Shown here: positions 10,285-20,270 of the stretch, piece by piece
Layout: the number at the start of each line of letters is the position of its first letter
Position numbering within the stretch: position 1 is the stretch's first letter
Source: Cysteiniphilum marinum
GTDB taxonomy: Bacteria > Pseudomonadota > Gammaproteobacteria > Francisellales > Francisellaceae
Assembly: GCF_014857925.1 (NCBI RefSeq)
Contig: NZ_JACYVZ010000033.1
Span: forward strand, 1 to 32,079
Direction of reading: 5' to 3'
Length of the DNA: 32,079 nt
Notes under the pieces: generated by a model
What the model was told of the DNA's origin: nothing
The model's input: the letters and a program-made list of their open reading frames with translations, nothing else
Database searches by the model: none
Made by a program: the position numbers and the translations under genes

Positions 10285-12069
10285 CTATATTTTTTCTACT
10301 TTGTATAAAATTGCTTGCATTCTTTGTTTTTCTGTCGCTGTTAAGATAGATGTTTTTGCTTTTAATATCAGGTGTTCTAATTCGTTTTGACATGCCTGCT
10401 TCATTATCTTATCTAACATCGCCATTAATTCATCAATAAGCTGCACTGCATCAAGCTCGCTTTGTGCTTGCAATAGCTGATAGAAATACGCCTTAAATTG
10501 CGGATATTTTTCAACAAGCATTTGCACAAGCACAGCAGAAGACAGCCCGCTATTTTGCCTGATTACTTTCAAAGCATCAAGCAAAATAAAGTGCTGTTCT
10601 GTTACACATTCAAATTCTATTGCCGGTTGCGCATTCAGCGCATCATGCACCTCTGTTGGCATACTTAACAAATATGCTAATGCTTTTTCAACCAAGCTCA
10701 GCTTATTAACGTTTAACTGCCAACGTTTTAGCTGCATGTTGCTATCATTTTGTTTTGTATCATGCGCTTTTTGTTTGATCATCCGTTGCAACTGCAACGA
10801 AGACACATGAGTTGCTTTCGCCAATTGCTCAACAATCATCAGCGTATAGGCACTTTCAGGAATGGCTTTTAATACTCGCTTTGCCTCTTCAATCAATTGC
10901 GCCAGACTATCTGCGCTGTTTAAATCATATTTACCTAATAGATTTTGGATAAAGAAATCGGCTGCACTTAAGGCCTCTTTTAAGGCATTATTAAAACCTT
11001 CTAGCCTCATCTCTTTGATATATGAATCTGGGTCATGCTCTTTCGGCAATAGCAAAAATCGTGCTTTTTTATGCTCATCCAGCACAGGCAACACCATCTC
11101 AAATGCTCTTAAAGCAGCATTTTGCCCAGCGGTATCGCCATCAAAGCACAAAATAATCTCTGAGGTGTGACGAAACAATGTCTTTAAGTGCGACGCTGAT
11201 AAAGCAGTTCCTAATGTTGCAACTGCTGTGGTATAACCATGTTGATGCAAGCCAATGACATCCATATAGCCTTCAACCACCATGATATGCTCAGGATTTT
11301 TATGCTGAGTTTTAAGCTCATACAAGCCATATAGCTCATGACTTTTAAAAAACACAGGCGTTTCAGGTGAGTTAAGATATTTAGGATTGGCATCTTTATT
11401 AGGCAACACGCGCCCACCAAACCCCACAACTGAACCTTTACGATTACGTATCGGAAACATCAAGCGCTCGCGAAAACGATCATATGCTCCACCCTTATCT
11501 TTACGGATCACTAAGCCTGCCTGATCCAAAACATCCAATGAAAATTGCTTTTTCAACACATCATACAATGCTTGCCATTGATTAGGCGCATAACCCATTT
11601 GAAAATACTTCGCTGTTTTTGCTGAGAGTTCTCGCGATTTAATATACTCGATAACTTCATCTTTATTGGCATCAAAGCGCAAACACCATTGAAAATATTT
11701 ATTTGCCGCTTGTAAGGCATCATAAATTGATTGTGTTAATTTATCTTTGGATTGATCTTTACCACTTTGATCATAAGGCACCTCAAGATTTTGCATCAAC
11801 GCAAGCTCTTCAACCGCCTCAATAAAACTTAAGCTATTGTAATCTGCAATAAAATCAATGACATCACCAGAGGCATGGCAGCCAAAGCAGTGATAAAGTT
11901 GCTTATCTGGACTGACTGAAAATGATGGCGTTTTTTCATTATGAAATGGGCAGCACGCCATGAAATTTTTGCCCGTTTTTTTGAGCGTGACATATTTTGA
12001 AATAACATCAACAATATCAGTCGATGCGACGACTTGACGGATAAAATCAGCGGGAATATTCCCCTTCAT
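10285..12069 (-). CDS. dnaG: DNA primase DnaG
   Basis: DnaG synthesises RNA primers at the replication fork and binds the DnaB helicase. The N-terminal CHC2 zinc ribbon has Cys40, His43, Cys61 and Cys64 (ACCPFHNEKTPSF, YHCFGCHASGDV). The catalytic core includes RLMFPIRNRKGSVVGFGGR. The TOPRIM acidic motifs are VVEGYMDVI and LCFDGDTAGQNAA with HDPDSYI. A divergent helical C-terminal DnaB-interacting domain fills about 430-594. The length of 594 fits. The ATG is only 9 bases after the yqeY stop and has no obvious Shine-Dalgarno, so translation is probably coupled to yqeY. Confidence 0.97.
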   Translation of the reverse strand: MKGNIPADFIRQVVASTDIVDVISKYVTLKKTGKNFMACCPFHNEKTPSFSVSPDKQLYHCFGCHASGDVIDFIADYNSLSFIEAVEELALMQNLEVPYDQSGKDQSKDKLTQSIYDALQAANKYFQWCLRFDANKDEVIEYIKSRELSAKTAKYFQMGYAPNQWQALYDVLKKQFSLDVLDQAGLVIRKDKGGAYDRFRERLMFPIRNRKGSVVGFGGRVLPNKDANPKYLNSPETPVFFKSHELYGLYELKTQHKNPEHIMVVEGYMDVIGLHQHGYTTAVATLGTALSASHLKTLFRHTSEIILCFDGDTAGQNAALRAFEMVLPVLDEHKKARFLLLPKEHDPDSYIKEMRLEGFNNALKEALSAADFFIQNLLGKYDLNSADSLAQLIEEAKRVLKAIPESAYTLMIVEQLAKATHVSSLQLQRMIKQKAHDTKQNDSNMQLKRWQLNVNKLSLVEKALAYLLSMPTEVHDALNAQPAIEFECVTEQHFILLDALKVIRQNSGLSSAVLVQMLVEKYPQFKAYFYQLLQAQSELDAVQLIDELMAMLDKIMKQACQNELEHLILKAKTSILTATEKQRMQAILYKVEKI

Positions 12070-12078
12070 GGCGAGTGT

Positions 12079-12525
12079 TTACGATAATTGTGATTTGATC
12101 ATTGAACCGACTTTACCCATATCAGCACGACCATTAAGTTCTGCTTTTATCGCACTCATAATCTTACCCATATCTTTCACTGAAGAAGCACCAACTTCTA
12201 AAATAGCACGTTGGATAATTTCAATAATCTCATCTTCTGATAATGGTTTTGGTAAGTAAACTTGTAAAATTTCAATTTCATCAAGCTCTTTTTGTGCAAG
12301 CTCTTCTCTGCCTGCGCGCTTAAACTGCTCTGCAGAGTCTTTGCGTTGCTTGATCATTTTTGTCAGGATACTAATCACATCATCCTCAGTTACCTCAACA
12401 CGCTCATCAACCTCTTTTTGCTTAAATGCCGCCAACGCCATACGGATCGTTGATAAACGATTTTTATCTTTATTTTTCATTGAGGTTTTCATATCTTCAA
12501 CAAGACGTGCGCGTATTTCAGACAT
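12079..12525 (-). CDS. yqeY: GatB/YqeY domain protein
   Basis: This is a 148-residue YqeY-like protein related to the C-terminal tail of GatB, the tRNA-dependent amidotransferase subunit. In this stand-alone form its role is not well established. Recognisable features are the N-terminal MKTSMKNKDKNRLSTIRM helix, DEDSAEQF-like KQRKDSAEQFKRAGR, QVYLPKPLSEDEI, the SVKDMGKIMSAIK stretch and the closing GRADMGKVGSMIK. It lies between rpsU and dnaG, a common arrangement in bacteria where the macromolecular-synthesis cluster carries a yqeY insert. AGGA sits 8 bases before the ATG. The 138-bp gap from rpsU holds an imperfect AGCCAACTA/TAGCTGGC inverted repeat that could attenuate transcription, as between rpsU and dnaG in E. 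coli. Confidence 0.93.
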   Translation of the reverse strand: MSEIRARLVEDMKTSMKNKDKNRLSTIRMALAAFKQKEVDERVEVTEDDVISILTKMIKQRKDSAEQFKRAGREELAQKELDEIEILQVYLPKPLSEDEIIEIIQRAILEVGASSVKDMGKIMSAIKAELNGRADMGKVGSMIKSQLS

Positions 12526-12663
12526 TTGCTAAATCCTAACAGTTTTATTTATTAAACTAAGTATATGTATAGTTTTTTTGATTGCCATAAACACAGAAGC
12601 CAACTACACCGTTAAAGCATAGCTGGCCAACTGTTTATTGCAATCTTTTACTTCTTCTACTTC

Positions 12664-12876
12664 CTAGCGGCGAGCTGCTGCTGGCGTTGAACGCATAGAC
12701 TGCTTCATTGAACGCTTAACTGCAGCTGCTTTTTTGCGTTTGCGCTCCCATGTTGGCTTCTCATAAAATTCTCTACGACGAAGTTCAGAAACGATTCCCG
12801 CTTTTTCACAGCTACGCTTGAAACGGCGCAATGCAACATCAAATGGTTCTGTTTCTCTTACACGTACTGCTGGCAT
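12664..12876 (-). CDS. rpsU: 30S ribosomal protein bS21
   Basis: bS21 is a small basic protein of the 30S subunit that helps mRNA engage during initiation. The conserved N-terminus [19 protein letters not shown] and the [17 protein letters not shown] core are present, followed by a Lys/Arg-rich tail, 70 residues in all. The start is the ATG at 12876, because GAGGTGAG lies a few bases upstream and the family begins with MP; an in-frame GTG three codons earlier would sit inside that ribosome site. It opens the rpsU-yqeY-dnaG-rpoD cluster. I could not pick a convincing promoter in the 156 bp upstream. Confidence 0.97.
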   Translation of the reverse strand: MPAVRVRETEPFDVALRRFKRSCEKAGIVSELRRREFYEKPTWERKRKKAAAVKRSMKQSMRSTPAAARR

Positions 12877-13032
12877 ACATCTCACCTCGCTTAAATGCCA
12901 TCTAAAATTTTTTTAAAGTCGATTATCTAAGTTTACACGCTTCTGATTCATTTTGTTGAATACTTTAAAGACATCTAAAATTAAATGCGCGCTAAGTCTA
13001 CAAACTTTTCCTTTGAAAGGCAAAGAATTTCT

Positions 13033-13554
13033 CTATTTTTTATCTTTTTTCATCTGTGCTACGACTTGACTAGTTACATCCACTTTCAAATCAGGTGCCG
13101 CGTATGCTACTGCTTGCGAGCTTAGGATTAGGCTATACTTACCTTCTTTAGCAACAGCTTCAACCGCAGTATTAAAGCTTGCTTGGAAATCTTGAGCAAT
13201 TTTTTGCTCTTGCTGCATCTCGCTTTGCTTAAATGCCATGGCTTGTTGTTTGAATTTATCCTGCTCATCAGTTAATGCTTTTTGCTGCTTATCCAAATCA
13301 GATTTCGTTAACGTTGGTGCATTCGTTTGCAAAGTTTGCATTTTTTCTACCAAACTCTGTTGCTGTTTTTGCAACTCATCCGCTTTTGGCTTTAACTTCG
13401 TTTGTAATGCCTGAATACTCTGTTCACCTTGTGGCACGGATTGATAAATCTCAACCGGATTAACTAAGCCAATTTTTAAGCTGCTTGCATCTGCAGCAAA
13501 GGCAGCACTCGTCACAGCCATTGACGCCAAACCAATCATTGCTAATTTTTTCAT
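13033..13554 (-). CDS. skp: Periplasmic chaperone Skp (OmpH family)
   Basis: Skp is a trimeric periplasmic holdase that carries unfolded outer-membrane proteins to the BAM complex. The signal peptide is residues 1-21 (AAFAADA cleavage region). The mature protein opens with the family strand KIGLVNPVEIYQSVPQGEQ, then a long Gln/Lys-rich coiled coil (about 50-125) that forms the tentacles, and ends in YSLILSSQAVAYAAPDLKVD. The length of 173 is typical. AAGGAG lies 6 bases before the ATG. It sits 59 bp downstream of bamA, the usual neighbour. Normally lpxD follows, but here the next gene is rpsU, 156 bp on. Confidence 0.93.
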   Translation of the reverse strand: MKKLAMIGLASMAVTSAAFAADASSLKIGLVNPVEIYQSVPQGEQSIQALQTKLKPKADELQKQQQSLVEKMQTLQTNAPTLTKSDLDKQQKALTDEQDKFKQQAMAFKQSEMQQEQKIAQDFQASFNTAVEAVAKEGKYSLILSSQAVAYAAPDLKVDVTSQVVAQMKKDKK

Positions 13555-13613
13555 ATTTACTCCTTAGATTTAACTAAATTTGAAATCTTGATCATACTTT
13601 TCAACTTAACGGG

Positions 13614-16022
13614 TTAGAACGTTTGCCCCAGTGTGAACTGGAATACTTGCGTTGAATCTCCTGGTTTAGCATTTAATGGTTTTGCCAAGCTAAATGCCAT
13701 TGCACCTAAAGGCGACAACCATTGGAACTCAACACCCACTGAATAACGTAGGTTTGAGAATGTTGGCGACTTATCACCGGCCGTTCCTGGCCAAATGACA
13801 CCGCTATTTGTACCTGAATTATACGTTGGAATATTGTAAGTGTTATAAACATTACCCGCATCAAAGAACACACCCAGACGCATATTGCGACTATCTTTTA
13901 AGCCTGGGATTGGGAACAAAATATCCATATTCGTATACACATTTAAATTACCACCAATAGCATTACCTTGCTCTGGCTGCGGTGGCGTACCGTTTGGTGT
14001 ATAGGTATCAGAAGGCCCCATACCCCCTTGAGAGAAACCACGAACCGAGCCCCAGCCTCCGCCATAGAAATTCTGGAAGAATGGTAAGTACTCGGTGCTT
14101 CCATAGCCATTACCATAACCAAGTCCACCTTTAACAGAAAGTGTGACATCGCCAACAATCGGATGGAAGAATCCGGCAGATCCTGTGACTTTATACCACT
14201 GCAGATCACTAATTCCTGGCACTGATACAGTACCATTTAAACCTAAAGTTGTCCCTTCTGTCGGGAAGAACGCGCGATTCGTTGAATTATGATTCCAACC
14301 CAAATTAACAGTAAATGTATTAAACGAGGTTTGACCGCCATTTTGATTAACAAACCACTCTAAAATACTCGATGTACCACCACTTGGTTGCAATACTTGT
14401 GTGTGATCAACGCCACCGCCGACACTAATCGAGTCAAATGCTGATGTTGGAATACTATAACCTAAATTCGCACCATATTGATTCAAGCGATAGCTCGCAA
14501 TTGAGGTATCATCATAATCCGTACGTGACAAATAGGTACTAATCGTTTGACTTATGCCTGATTGGGTAAAATACGGATCGGTATACGACATATTCAAGCT
14601 TTGATAAACACTTGATAAATTCGCGCCAATAGAAAACTGATTCCCCGTACCTTGAATATTTGGTAGTGATAGGTTACCACCAATCATAAAGTTATATAGT
14701 TGTGAATAACCAATACTTGCACTGACTGTATTGGCACTTCTTTCTTTAATGTCATAATCCATGTTAACCAAATCATCCGAGCCAGGGACTGGGACTTTTT
14801 TAACCGTTACATCTTGGACAAATGGCATTCTTTGTAACTTAATCTTCGATTGATCAATCATCGATTGATTATAAACACCTGATTCAAAATATTGCATCTG
14901 TCGACGATAGACGTAGTCATTAGTGACATTATTCCCTAGGAAATTAATCTGATTAATATAGACTTTTTTACCAGGATCGATATAGAAAGTTAATGCTACT
15001 GTCTTATTATCTTTATCAACATTAGGTACTGGATTAACATTGGCAAAGGCATAACCTTTGTTCCCCAGCGCTTGCGTAATTGCCTTAGCACTATCTAGTA
15101 CTTTTTGGCGTGAGAATGTGTCTCCTGCTTTAAAACTAATAAGCTTCTCAAGATCGGCTTTCGCAATAACAAATTTACCTTCTAATGATACTTTAGAGAC
15201 TTTGTACACTTCACCTTCACTGACATCAAAGGCGATAAATGCATTTTCTTTATTTGGTGATAGCGAGGCTTGGTGTGATGTCACTTTAAAATCCAAGTAA
15301 CCATTATTCATATAGTAATTATTCAGATCCTCAGTTGAGGACTGCATATTGGTTGGCGAGTAATCCGCCTTTGAGGTAAACAACCCCCATAAATTCCAAA
15401 TTGACGGCGTTTTAAAGGTGATATTATCAAGAAGCTCACTTTGCGAGAATGCTTTATTACCAATCACATTAATGCGACGCACGGTTGCGGTTTTGCCTTC
15501 AGCAATATTAATCTTGATTGCCACACGATTACGCGCTTCTTTAATCTCTTGTATATCAACTGTTGTTGAGTAATAACCCATCAACGCATATTGCATCAAC
15601 AACGACTGCTTGACCTGAAATAGTATCTCAGGATTAGCAATATTACCAACATCAAGCCCTGCTTCACGCAAGACTTTTTTCATGTCATCGTTTTTGATCT
15701 TATCATTACCATCAAAATCAACCGCACTGATGGCTGGGCGCTCTGACACCTTCACAATCAGGCTGTTACCATCTTGATATAGCTGTACATTTTTGAAAAA
15801 ACCACTACTATAAAGCGACTTGATTGCCTCATTAGTTTCTGCTGCGTCTACCTTTTCACCTGTATGAATACCTAAATCATTCAGTACAGTTTCTTTTGAG
15901 ATACGCTCCAAACCTTCAACTTTTATACTTTTAGCAATAAAGCTATTTTGTGCGTAGGCACCAGTAAAAGGTGCCACGCCTAAAAGCGTAAGTAACAATG
16001 TTTTTTTCAATGACAAGCTCAA
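13614..16022 (-). CDS. bamA: Outer-membrane protein assembly factor BamA
   Basis: BamA is the central Omp85 component of the BAM complex that folds beta-barrel proteins into the outer membrane. A signal peptide (1-24, AYAQ cleavage) is followed by five POTRA repeats (about 27-425) and a 16-strand barrel (430-802). The loop 6 motif VRGF is at 660-663, preceded by FYGGGWGS, and the protein ends in a terminal Phe within FQFTLGQTF. It lies 30 bp after dxr. The intramembrane protease gene rseP, which separates these two in E. coli, is absent here. Confidence 0.97.
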   Translation of the reverse strand: MSLSLKKTLLLTLLGVAPFTGAYAQNSFIAKSIKVEGLERISKETVLNDLGIHTGEKVDAAETNEAIKSLYSSGFFKNVQLYQDGNSLIVKVSERPAISAVDFDGNDKIKNDDMKKVLREAGLDVGNIANPEILFQVKQSLLMQYALMGYYSTTVDIQEIKEARNRVAIKINIAEGKTATVRRINVIGNKAFSQSELLDNITFKTPSIWNLWGLFTSKADYSPTNMQSSTEDLNNYYMNNGYLDFKVTSHQASLSPNKENAFIAFDVSEGEVYKVSKVSLEGKFVIAKADLEKLISFKAGDTFSRQKVLDSAKAITQALGNKGYAFANVNPVPNVDKDNKTVALTFYIDPGKKVYINQINFLGNNVTNDYVYRRQMQYFESGVYNQSMIDQSKIKLQRMPFVQDVTVKKVPVPGSDDLVNMDYDIKERSANTVSASIGYSQLYNFMIGGNLSLPNIQGTGNQFSIGANLSSVYQSLNMSYTDPYFTQSGISQTISTYLSRTDYDDTSIASYRLNQYGANLGYSIPTSAFDSISVGGGVDHTQVLQPSGGTSSILEWFVNQNGGQTSFNTFTVNLGWNHNSTNRAFFPTEGTTLGLNGTVSVPGISDLQWYKVTGSAGFFHPIVGDVTLSVKGGLGYGNGYGSTEYLPFFQNFYGGGWGSVRGFSQGGMGPSDTYTPNGTPPQPEQGNAIGGNLNVYTNMDILFPIPGLKDSRNMRLGVFFDAGNVYNTYNIPTYNSGTNSGVIWPGTAGDKSPTFSNLRYSVGVEFQWLSPLGAMAFSLAKPLNAKPGDSTQVFQFTLGQTF

Positions 16023-16052
16023 GCTAATCTTCCTTCATTTAAATTATTTTAT

Positions 16053-17231
16053 TCAATCTTTCTTTGTATTTAAAAGCACCGAAACATGTTTACGCGCCTG
16101 CAAATCAATAGCGACAACATCATCAATGGTTTCCGGTTTATTCAATTTTATCGTCTGCAAAACCCGTTCAATATACTCGATTATTTCCAAATATTGTATT
16201 TTTTCCGCCAAAAAAGCCTCAACAAGCACTTCATTGGTAGCATTTAACACAATTGTTGCAGCATAATCTTGACGCTTTATCATATCACACACCAATGGAA
16301 TGAGTGCGAAACGCTGCCCATCCAATGCATTAAAACTTAATGGTTTAGCAGTAAAATCAAGCTTTGGCACATTGATTTTGTGCCTTTGTGGATAATACAT
16401 CGCATAACCAATCGGCGTTTTCATATCCGGTGTTCCCATCTGCGCGATAAAACTCCCATCGTGATACTCCACCATAGAATGCACAATGCTTTGTGGGTGA
16501 ATCAGCACTTCAATTTTTTCAATAGGCACTTGAAATAACCAATAAGCCTCAATAATCTCTAACGCTTTATTCATCATCGTCGACGAATCAACGGATATCT
16601 TGCGCCCCATCTGCCAATTAGGATGTGCGCACGCCTCATCGGGCGTAATACCTTTAAGCTCATCCAATGACTTTTCGCGAAAAGGACCGCCTGAGGCCGT
16701 TAGGATAATTCTAGAGATTGCCTGTTGATCATAATGCTTATCTTGATCAGGCAAACATTGAAAAATTGCGTTGTGCTCACTATCGACAGGTAAGATCATT
16801 GCACCAGATTGTTTTGCTGCACGCATGAAAATCTCACCTGCAGTGACCAATGCTTCTTTATTAGCCAATAAAATGGTTTTGCCTTTATTAACAGCTGCAA
16901 ACGTTGGTGCCAATCCTGCAATACCAACAATAGCAGCCATAACCATATCAACTTCATCAGCACTTGCGACAGAAACAAGCGCCTCTTTACCATACAGCAC
17001 TATCGTCTGACAACCTGAAGCTTTAAGATCATTGCTCAGCTTATTTGCTAAGCTTTCATCTGCAACCACGGCATAATGTGGCGTAAATTCAAGACATTGC
17101 TGATATAACAGCTCGATATTACGATGTGCAGTCAATGCATAAATTTTAAAATCAGCAGGGTTATCGCGAATAATCTCTAGCGTATTAACACCAATTGATC
17201 CTGTCGCCCCCAAAATTGTGATGACTTTCAC
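16053..17231 (-). CDS. dxr: 1-deoxy-D-xylulose 5-phosphate reductoisomerase
   Basis: Dxr converts DXP to 2-C-methyl-erythritol 4-phosphate with NADPH, the committed step of the MEP isoprenoid pathway. The NADPH-binding GATGSIG is at residues 8-14. ANKEALVTAG and the metal-binding PVDSEHNAIFQ (near 147-157) are present, as are LTASGGPFREK and the second metal and substrate site WQMGRKISVDSSTMMNKALE. The length of 392 is normal. The start is GTG at 17231, with GGAG 7 bases upstream inside the gyrA 3' end, only 3 bases after the gyrA stop, so the two genes are surely co-transcribed and likely coupled. Confidence 0.97.
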   Translation of the reverse strand: MKVITILGATGSIGVNTLEIIRDNPADFKIYALTAHRNIELLYQQCLEFTPHYAVVADESLANKLSNDLKASGCQTIVLYGKEALVSVASADEVDMVMAAIVGIAGLAPTFAAVNKGKTILLANKEALVTAGEIFMRAAKQSGAMILPVDSEHNAIFQCLPDQDKHYDQQAISRIILTASGGPFREKSLDELKGITPDEACAHPNWQMGRKISVDSSTMMNKALEIIEAYWLFQVPIEKIEVLIHPQSIVHSMVEYHDGSFIAQMGTPDMKTPIGYAMYYPQRHKINVPKLDFTAKPLSFNALDGQRFALIPLVCDMIKRQDYAATIVLNATNEVLVEAFLAEKIQYLEIIEYIERVLQTIKLNKPETIDDVVAIDLQARKHVSVLLNTKKD

Positions 17232-17234
17232 GGA

Positions 17235-19886
17235 TTACTCCACTTCGCTGCCATCTTCGTTATCCTGTTCACCTTGCACTGAGTCATCATCTGCTATTGA
17301 TGCGTCTTCTGCTTCATTTTCTAGCATTTCACCATCAAGATCTTCTTCAGACTCATCCTCGCCCACGACTTGCACTGATACCAATTTTTCATCTATTTTT
17401 AAATTAATCAACTTAACACCTTGCGCTGAACGACCTGTTTCACGCACCTCAGATACACGCGTTCTAATAAGCACACCTTGATCGGTCATAAGCATAATAT
17501 CATCTGTTTCCTCAACAAGTCCGGCTGCAACGACACGACCATTACGATCTGATGTCGAGATTGAAATGACCCCCTGAGAACCACGTGCTGTTTTACGATA
17601 TTCAGCAACTGGTGTGCGTTTACCATAGCCATTCTCAGTCGCTGTTAACACAACACCCTGATCTGGATCAGTAACAATCACGCCAACAATGTGTTGATCC
17701 TCCTGAATACGCATGCCTCTAACACCACGTGCTGTTCTACCCATTGCGCGCACATCTTCTTCATTAAAACGAATTGCTTTACCGGCATCTGAGAACATCA
17801 TAATCTCTTGTTGACCATTAGTTAAATGCACATGTAACAACTCATCACCCTCATCAAGGGTTAAGGCATAAATACCGCCCTTACGTGGACGTGAGAAGGC
17901 GGTTAAATCGACCTTTTTAACGGTTGCTTGCTTAGTCGCCATAAAGACGTTCCAACCTTCTGTGTACTCAGAGATCGCAAGCATTGCCGTAATACGCTCA
18001 CCTTGCTCAAGTGGCAAGACATTATTGATAGGTTTACCTTTCGCGGCACGCCCTGCTTGCGGGAATTCATAGACTTTGCTCCAGTAAATTTTGCCCGCAC
18101 TTGAGAAGCACAGCATAGTGTCATGTGTTGATGCAATTTGCAGTTTATAAACAAAGTCCTCTGATTTCATTTGTGTTGAGGACTTACCGCGCCCGCCACG
18201 TTTTTGTGCATTATAATCTTTCAATGGCTGCGCTTTGACATAACCATCATATGAAAGTGTCACCACCATCGATTCTTCAGTAATTAAATCTTCGTAACCT
18301 AAATCAAGCTGAGAAGCAATAATCTCCGAGCGACGAGCATCACCAAACTGTGCTTTCACTTCTTGCAGTTCTTCACAAATCACTTCAAGCAAGCGTTTAA
18401 TATCTTTTAAAATTGCAATCAACGCTTCGATGCGTAGAAGCAACGCTTTGAATTCATCAAGAATCTTATCTTGCTCTAAACCTGTCAAACGGTGTAAACG
18501 AAGCTCTAAAATCGCATCAACCTGCGCTTGTGATAGGAAATATTCATCATTGTGTAAACCGTAATGCGATGCCAAGCCATCAATGCGATAAAGCGCTTGA
18601 TCAACCCCTTCAAGCATTTGTCCGACGAGCTTACCAGACCATGAACGGGATAACAGCGCTTCTTTGGCTTCAGCCGGTGTTTTAGACGCTTTAATCAATG
18701 CAATCATTTCATCAATATTTGATAAAGCAATCGCTAAACCTTCCAAAAGATGCGCACGCTCGCGCGCTTTACGCAGTTCAAAAATCGTGCGTCGTGTTAC
18801 CACTTCTTTACGATGACGAATAAACGCTTCAATCACTTCTTTTAAATTTAGTAACTTCGGCTGACTATCAACCAAAGCAACCATATTAACACCAAAGCTT
18901 AACTGCATTTGTGTTTGTGCATATAGATTATTTAATAGCACTTCAGGCACTTCGCCACGTTTAACATCGATAACGATACGCATACCGTCTTTGTCAGATT
19001 CGTCACGCAATTCAGAAATACCTTCGATTTTTTTGTCTTTAACCAGCTCGGCAATTTTCTCAATCAAACGTGCTTTATTTACCTGATACGGGATTTCAGT
19101 AACTATAATCTGCTCACGATCAGTTTTCTTATCAGTTTCAATTGACGCTTTAGCACGCATAATAACGCGTCCTCTGCCCGTCTTATATGCATCAACAATC
19201 CCAGCGCGACCATTGATATAGGCACCCGTTGGGAAATCAGGTCCTGGAATATATTCCATCAATTCGTCAATGCTTAAATCAGGGTTTTCAATGAGTGCAA
19301 TCACACCATCAATGACTTCATTTAAATTATGTGGCGGAATATTTGTTGCCATCCCCACCGCAATACCCGATGAACCATTAACCAGCAGGTTAGGTATGCG
19401 CGTTGGCAATACATCCGGAATCATCTCGGTTTCATCATAGTTTGGCGAGAAGTTAACCGTTTCTTTATCGATATCGATTAGCAATGAATGCGCCATCTTT
19501 GACATGCGCACTTCGGTATAACGCATTGCTGCCGGCGAGTCACCATCAACTGAACCAAAGTTACCTTGACCATCAACCAGCATATAACGTAATGAAAACG
19601 GCTGCGCCATACGCACAATCGTGTCATAAACTGCCGTATCACCATGCGGGTGATATTTACCAATCACGTCCCCCACAACACGTGCTGATTTTTTATAAGG
19701 CTTATTAAAGTCATTGCCTAGCTCTTTCATCGCAAAAAGAACGCGTCGATGCACAGGCTTTAAGCCATCACGCACATCAGGAAGCGCACGTCCAACAATG
19801 ACGCTCATCGCGTAATCAAGGTATGATTGCTTTAATTCTTGCTCGATATTAACCGGAAAAACTTCATTGGCAAATTGTGTGGTCAT
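17235..19886 (-). CDS. gyrA: DNA gyrase subunit A
   Basis: GyrA is the breakage-rejoining subunit of gyrase, which introduces negative supercoils with GyrB. The catalytic Tyr123 lies in [10 protein letters not shown]. The winged-helix quinolone region reads [13 protein letters not shown], with Thr84 at the position equivalent to E. coli Ser83 and Asp88 equivalent to Asp87. The C-terminal beta-pinwheel carries the GyrA box QKRGGRGK near 558, and the protein ends in a long acidic tail. The length of 883 is typical. It heads the gyrA-dxr-bamA-skp run and has its own promoter at about 19930. Confidence 0.98.
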   Translation of the reverse strand: MTTQFANEVFPVNIEQELKQSYLDYAMSVIVGRALPDVRDGLKPVHRRVLFAMKELGNDFNKPYKKSARVVGDVIGKYHPHGDTAVYDTIVRMAQPFSLRYMLVDGQGNFGSVDGDSPAAMRYTEVRMSKMAHSLLIDIDKETVNFSPNYDETEMIPDVLPTRIPNLLVNGSSGIAVGMATNIPPHNLNEVIDGVIALIENPDLSIDELMEYIPGPDFPTGAYINGRAGIVDAYKTGRGRVIMRAKASIETDKKTDREQIIVTEIPYQVNKARLIEKIAELVKDKKIEGISELRDESDKDGMRIVIDVKRGEVPEVLLNNLYAQTQMQLSFGVNMVALVDSQPKLLNLKEVIEAFIRHRKEVVTRRTIFELRKARERAHLLEGLAIALSNIDEMIALIKASKTPAEAKEALLSRSWSGKLVGQMLEGVDQALYRIDGLASHYGLHNDEYFLSQAQVDAILELRLHRLTGLEQDKILDEFKALLLRIEALIAILKDIKRLLEVICEELQEVKAQFGDARRSEIIASQLDLGYEDLITEESMVVTLSYDGYVKAQPLKDYNAQKRGGRGKSSTQMKSEDFVYKLQIASTHDTMLCFSSAGKIYWSKVYEFPQAGRAAKGKPINNVLPLEQGERITAMLAISEYTEGWNVFMATKQATVKKVDLTAFSRPRKGGIYALTLDEGDELLHVHLTNGQQEIMMFSDAGKAIRFNEEDVRAMGRTARGVRGMRIQEDQHIVGVIVTDPDQGVVLTATENGYGKRTPVAEYRKTARGSQGVISISTSDRNGRVVAAGLVEETDDIMLMTDQGVLIRTRVSEVRETGRSAQGVKLINLKIDEKLVSVQVVGEDESEEDLDGEMLENEAEDASIADDDSVQGEQDNEDGSEVE

Positions 19887-19926
19887 AAGGATATAAACGC
19901 TTCAAATATTCTAAAAACTGGAGCGA

Positions 19927-19955
19927 ATTATAACATACTCACCACAACACAGAAA
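19927..19955 (-). promoter_or_regulatory. Promoter for gyrA
   Basis: On the minus strand there is a perfect TATAAT at 19927-19932 with an extended TGT in front, and a weak -35 TTTCTG 17 bases upstream. It lies about 40 bp before the gyrA ATG. Extended -10 promoters often tolerate a poor -35. Confidence 0.55.
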
Positions 19956-19989
19956 TATAAATATCTAGCAATGACACCCCAAAAATAAC

Positions 19990-20253
19990 TTACTTCCAAG
20001 CATCATATTCATTCGATTGAAAAACAACCTCCTTCCCTGACTTTAACTGCCGCTGACAATACTGAGCCGTAGTAAGAACTTTTAGTGAAAACTGTCCTTA
20101 CCCAGAATTATTCCAATACATAACTGCTTTAAGCATTGGGATCTCTTTATATTTCTTGCTTTTGGTCACTTTTAGTATTGAAAGCATCATCTGAATGGAC
20201 TGAGCGGCATAGTAGCAAGCCTTTACTTTAAAGATATTAAGAAAAATGAACAC
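19990..20253 (-). pseudogene. Degraded reading frame with internal stop, family unknown
   Basis: On the minus strand a frame from a GTG at 20253 runs 51 codons to TAA (20098-20100), then continues in the same frame for 35 more codons to TAA at 19990. The residues around the stop look protein-like (KKYKEIPMLKAVMYWNNSG, stop, GQFSLKVLTTAQYCQRQLK) with ordinary composition. I infer a gene fragment interrupted by a nonsense change. I do not recognise the family. The rest of the 384-bp gap 19887-20270 holds only the gyrA promoter. Confidence 0.35.
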
Positions 20254-20270
20254 TTGCAATGAGTTAGTTT

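Noticed and set aside
12958-13032. Terminator between skp and rpsU
   Set aside because: The only palindrome, CCTTTGAAAGG, has too small a loop and no U tract.
13943-14236. Minus-strand ORF within bamA in another frame
   Set aside because: It overlaps the conserved barrel codons and lacks its own ribosome site.
17218-17481. Serine-rich plus-strand ORF over the gyrA tail
   Set aside because: Its Ser/Asp-rich composition is the mirror of the acidic gyrA tail codons.
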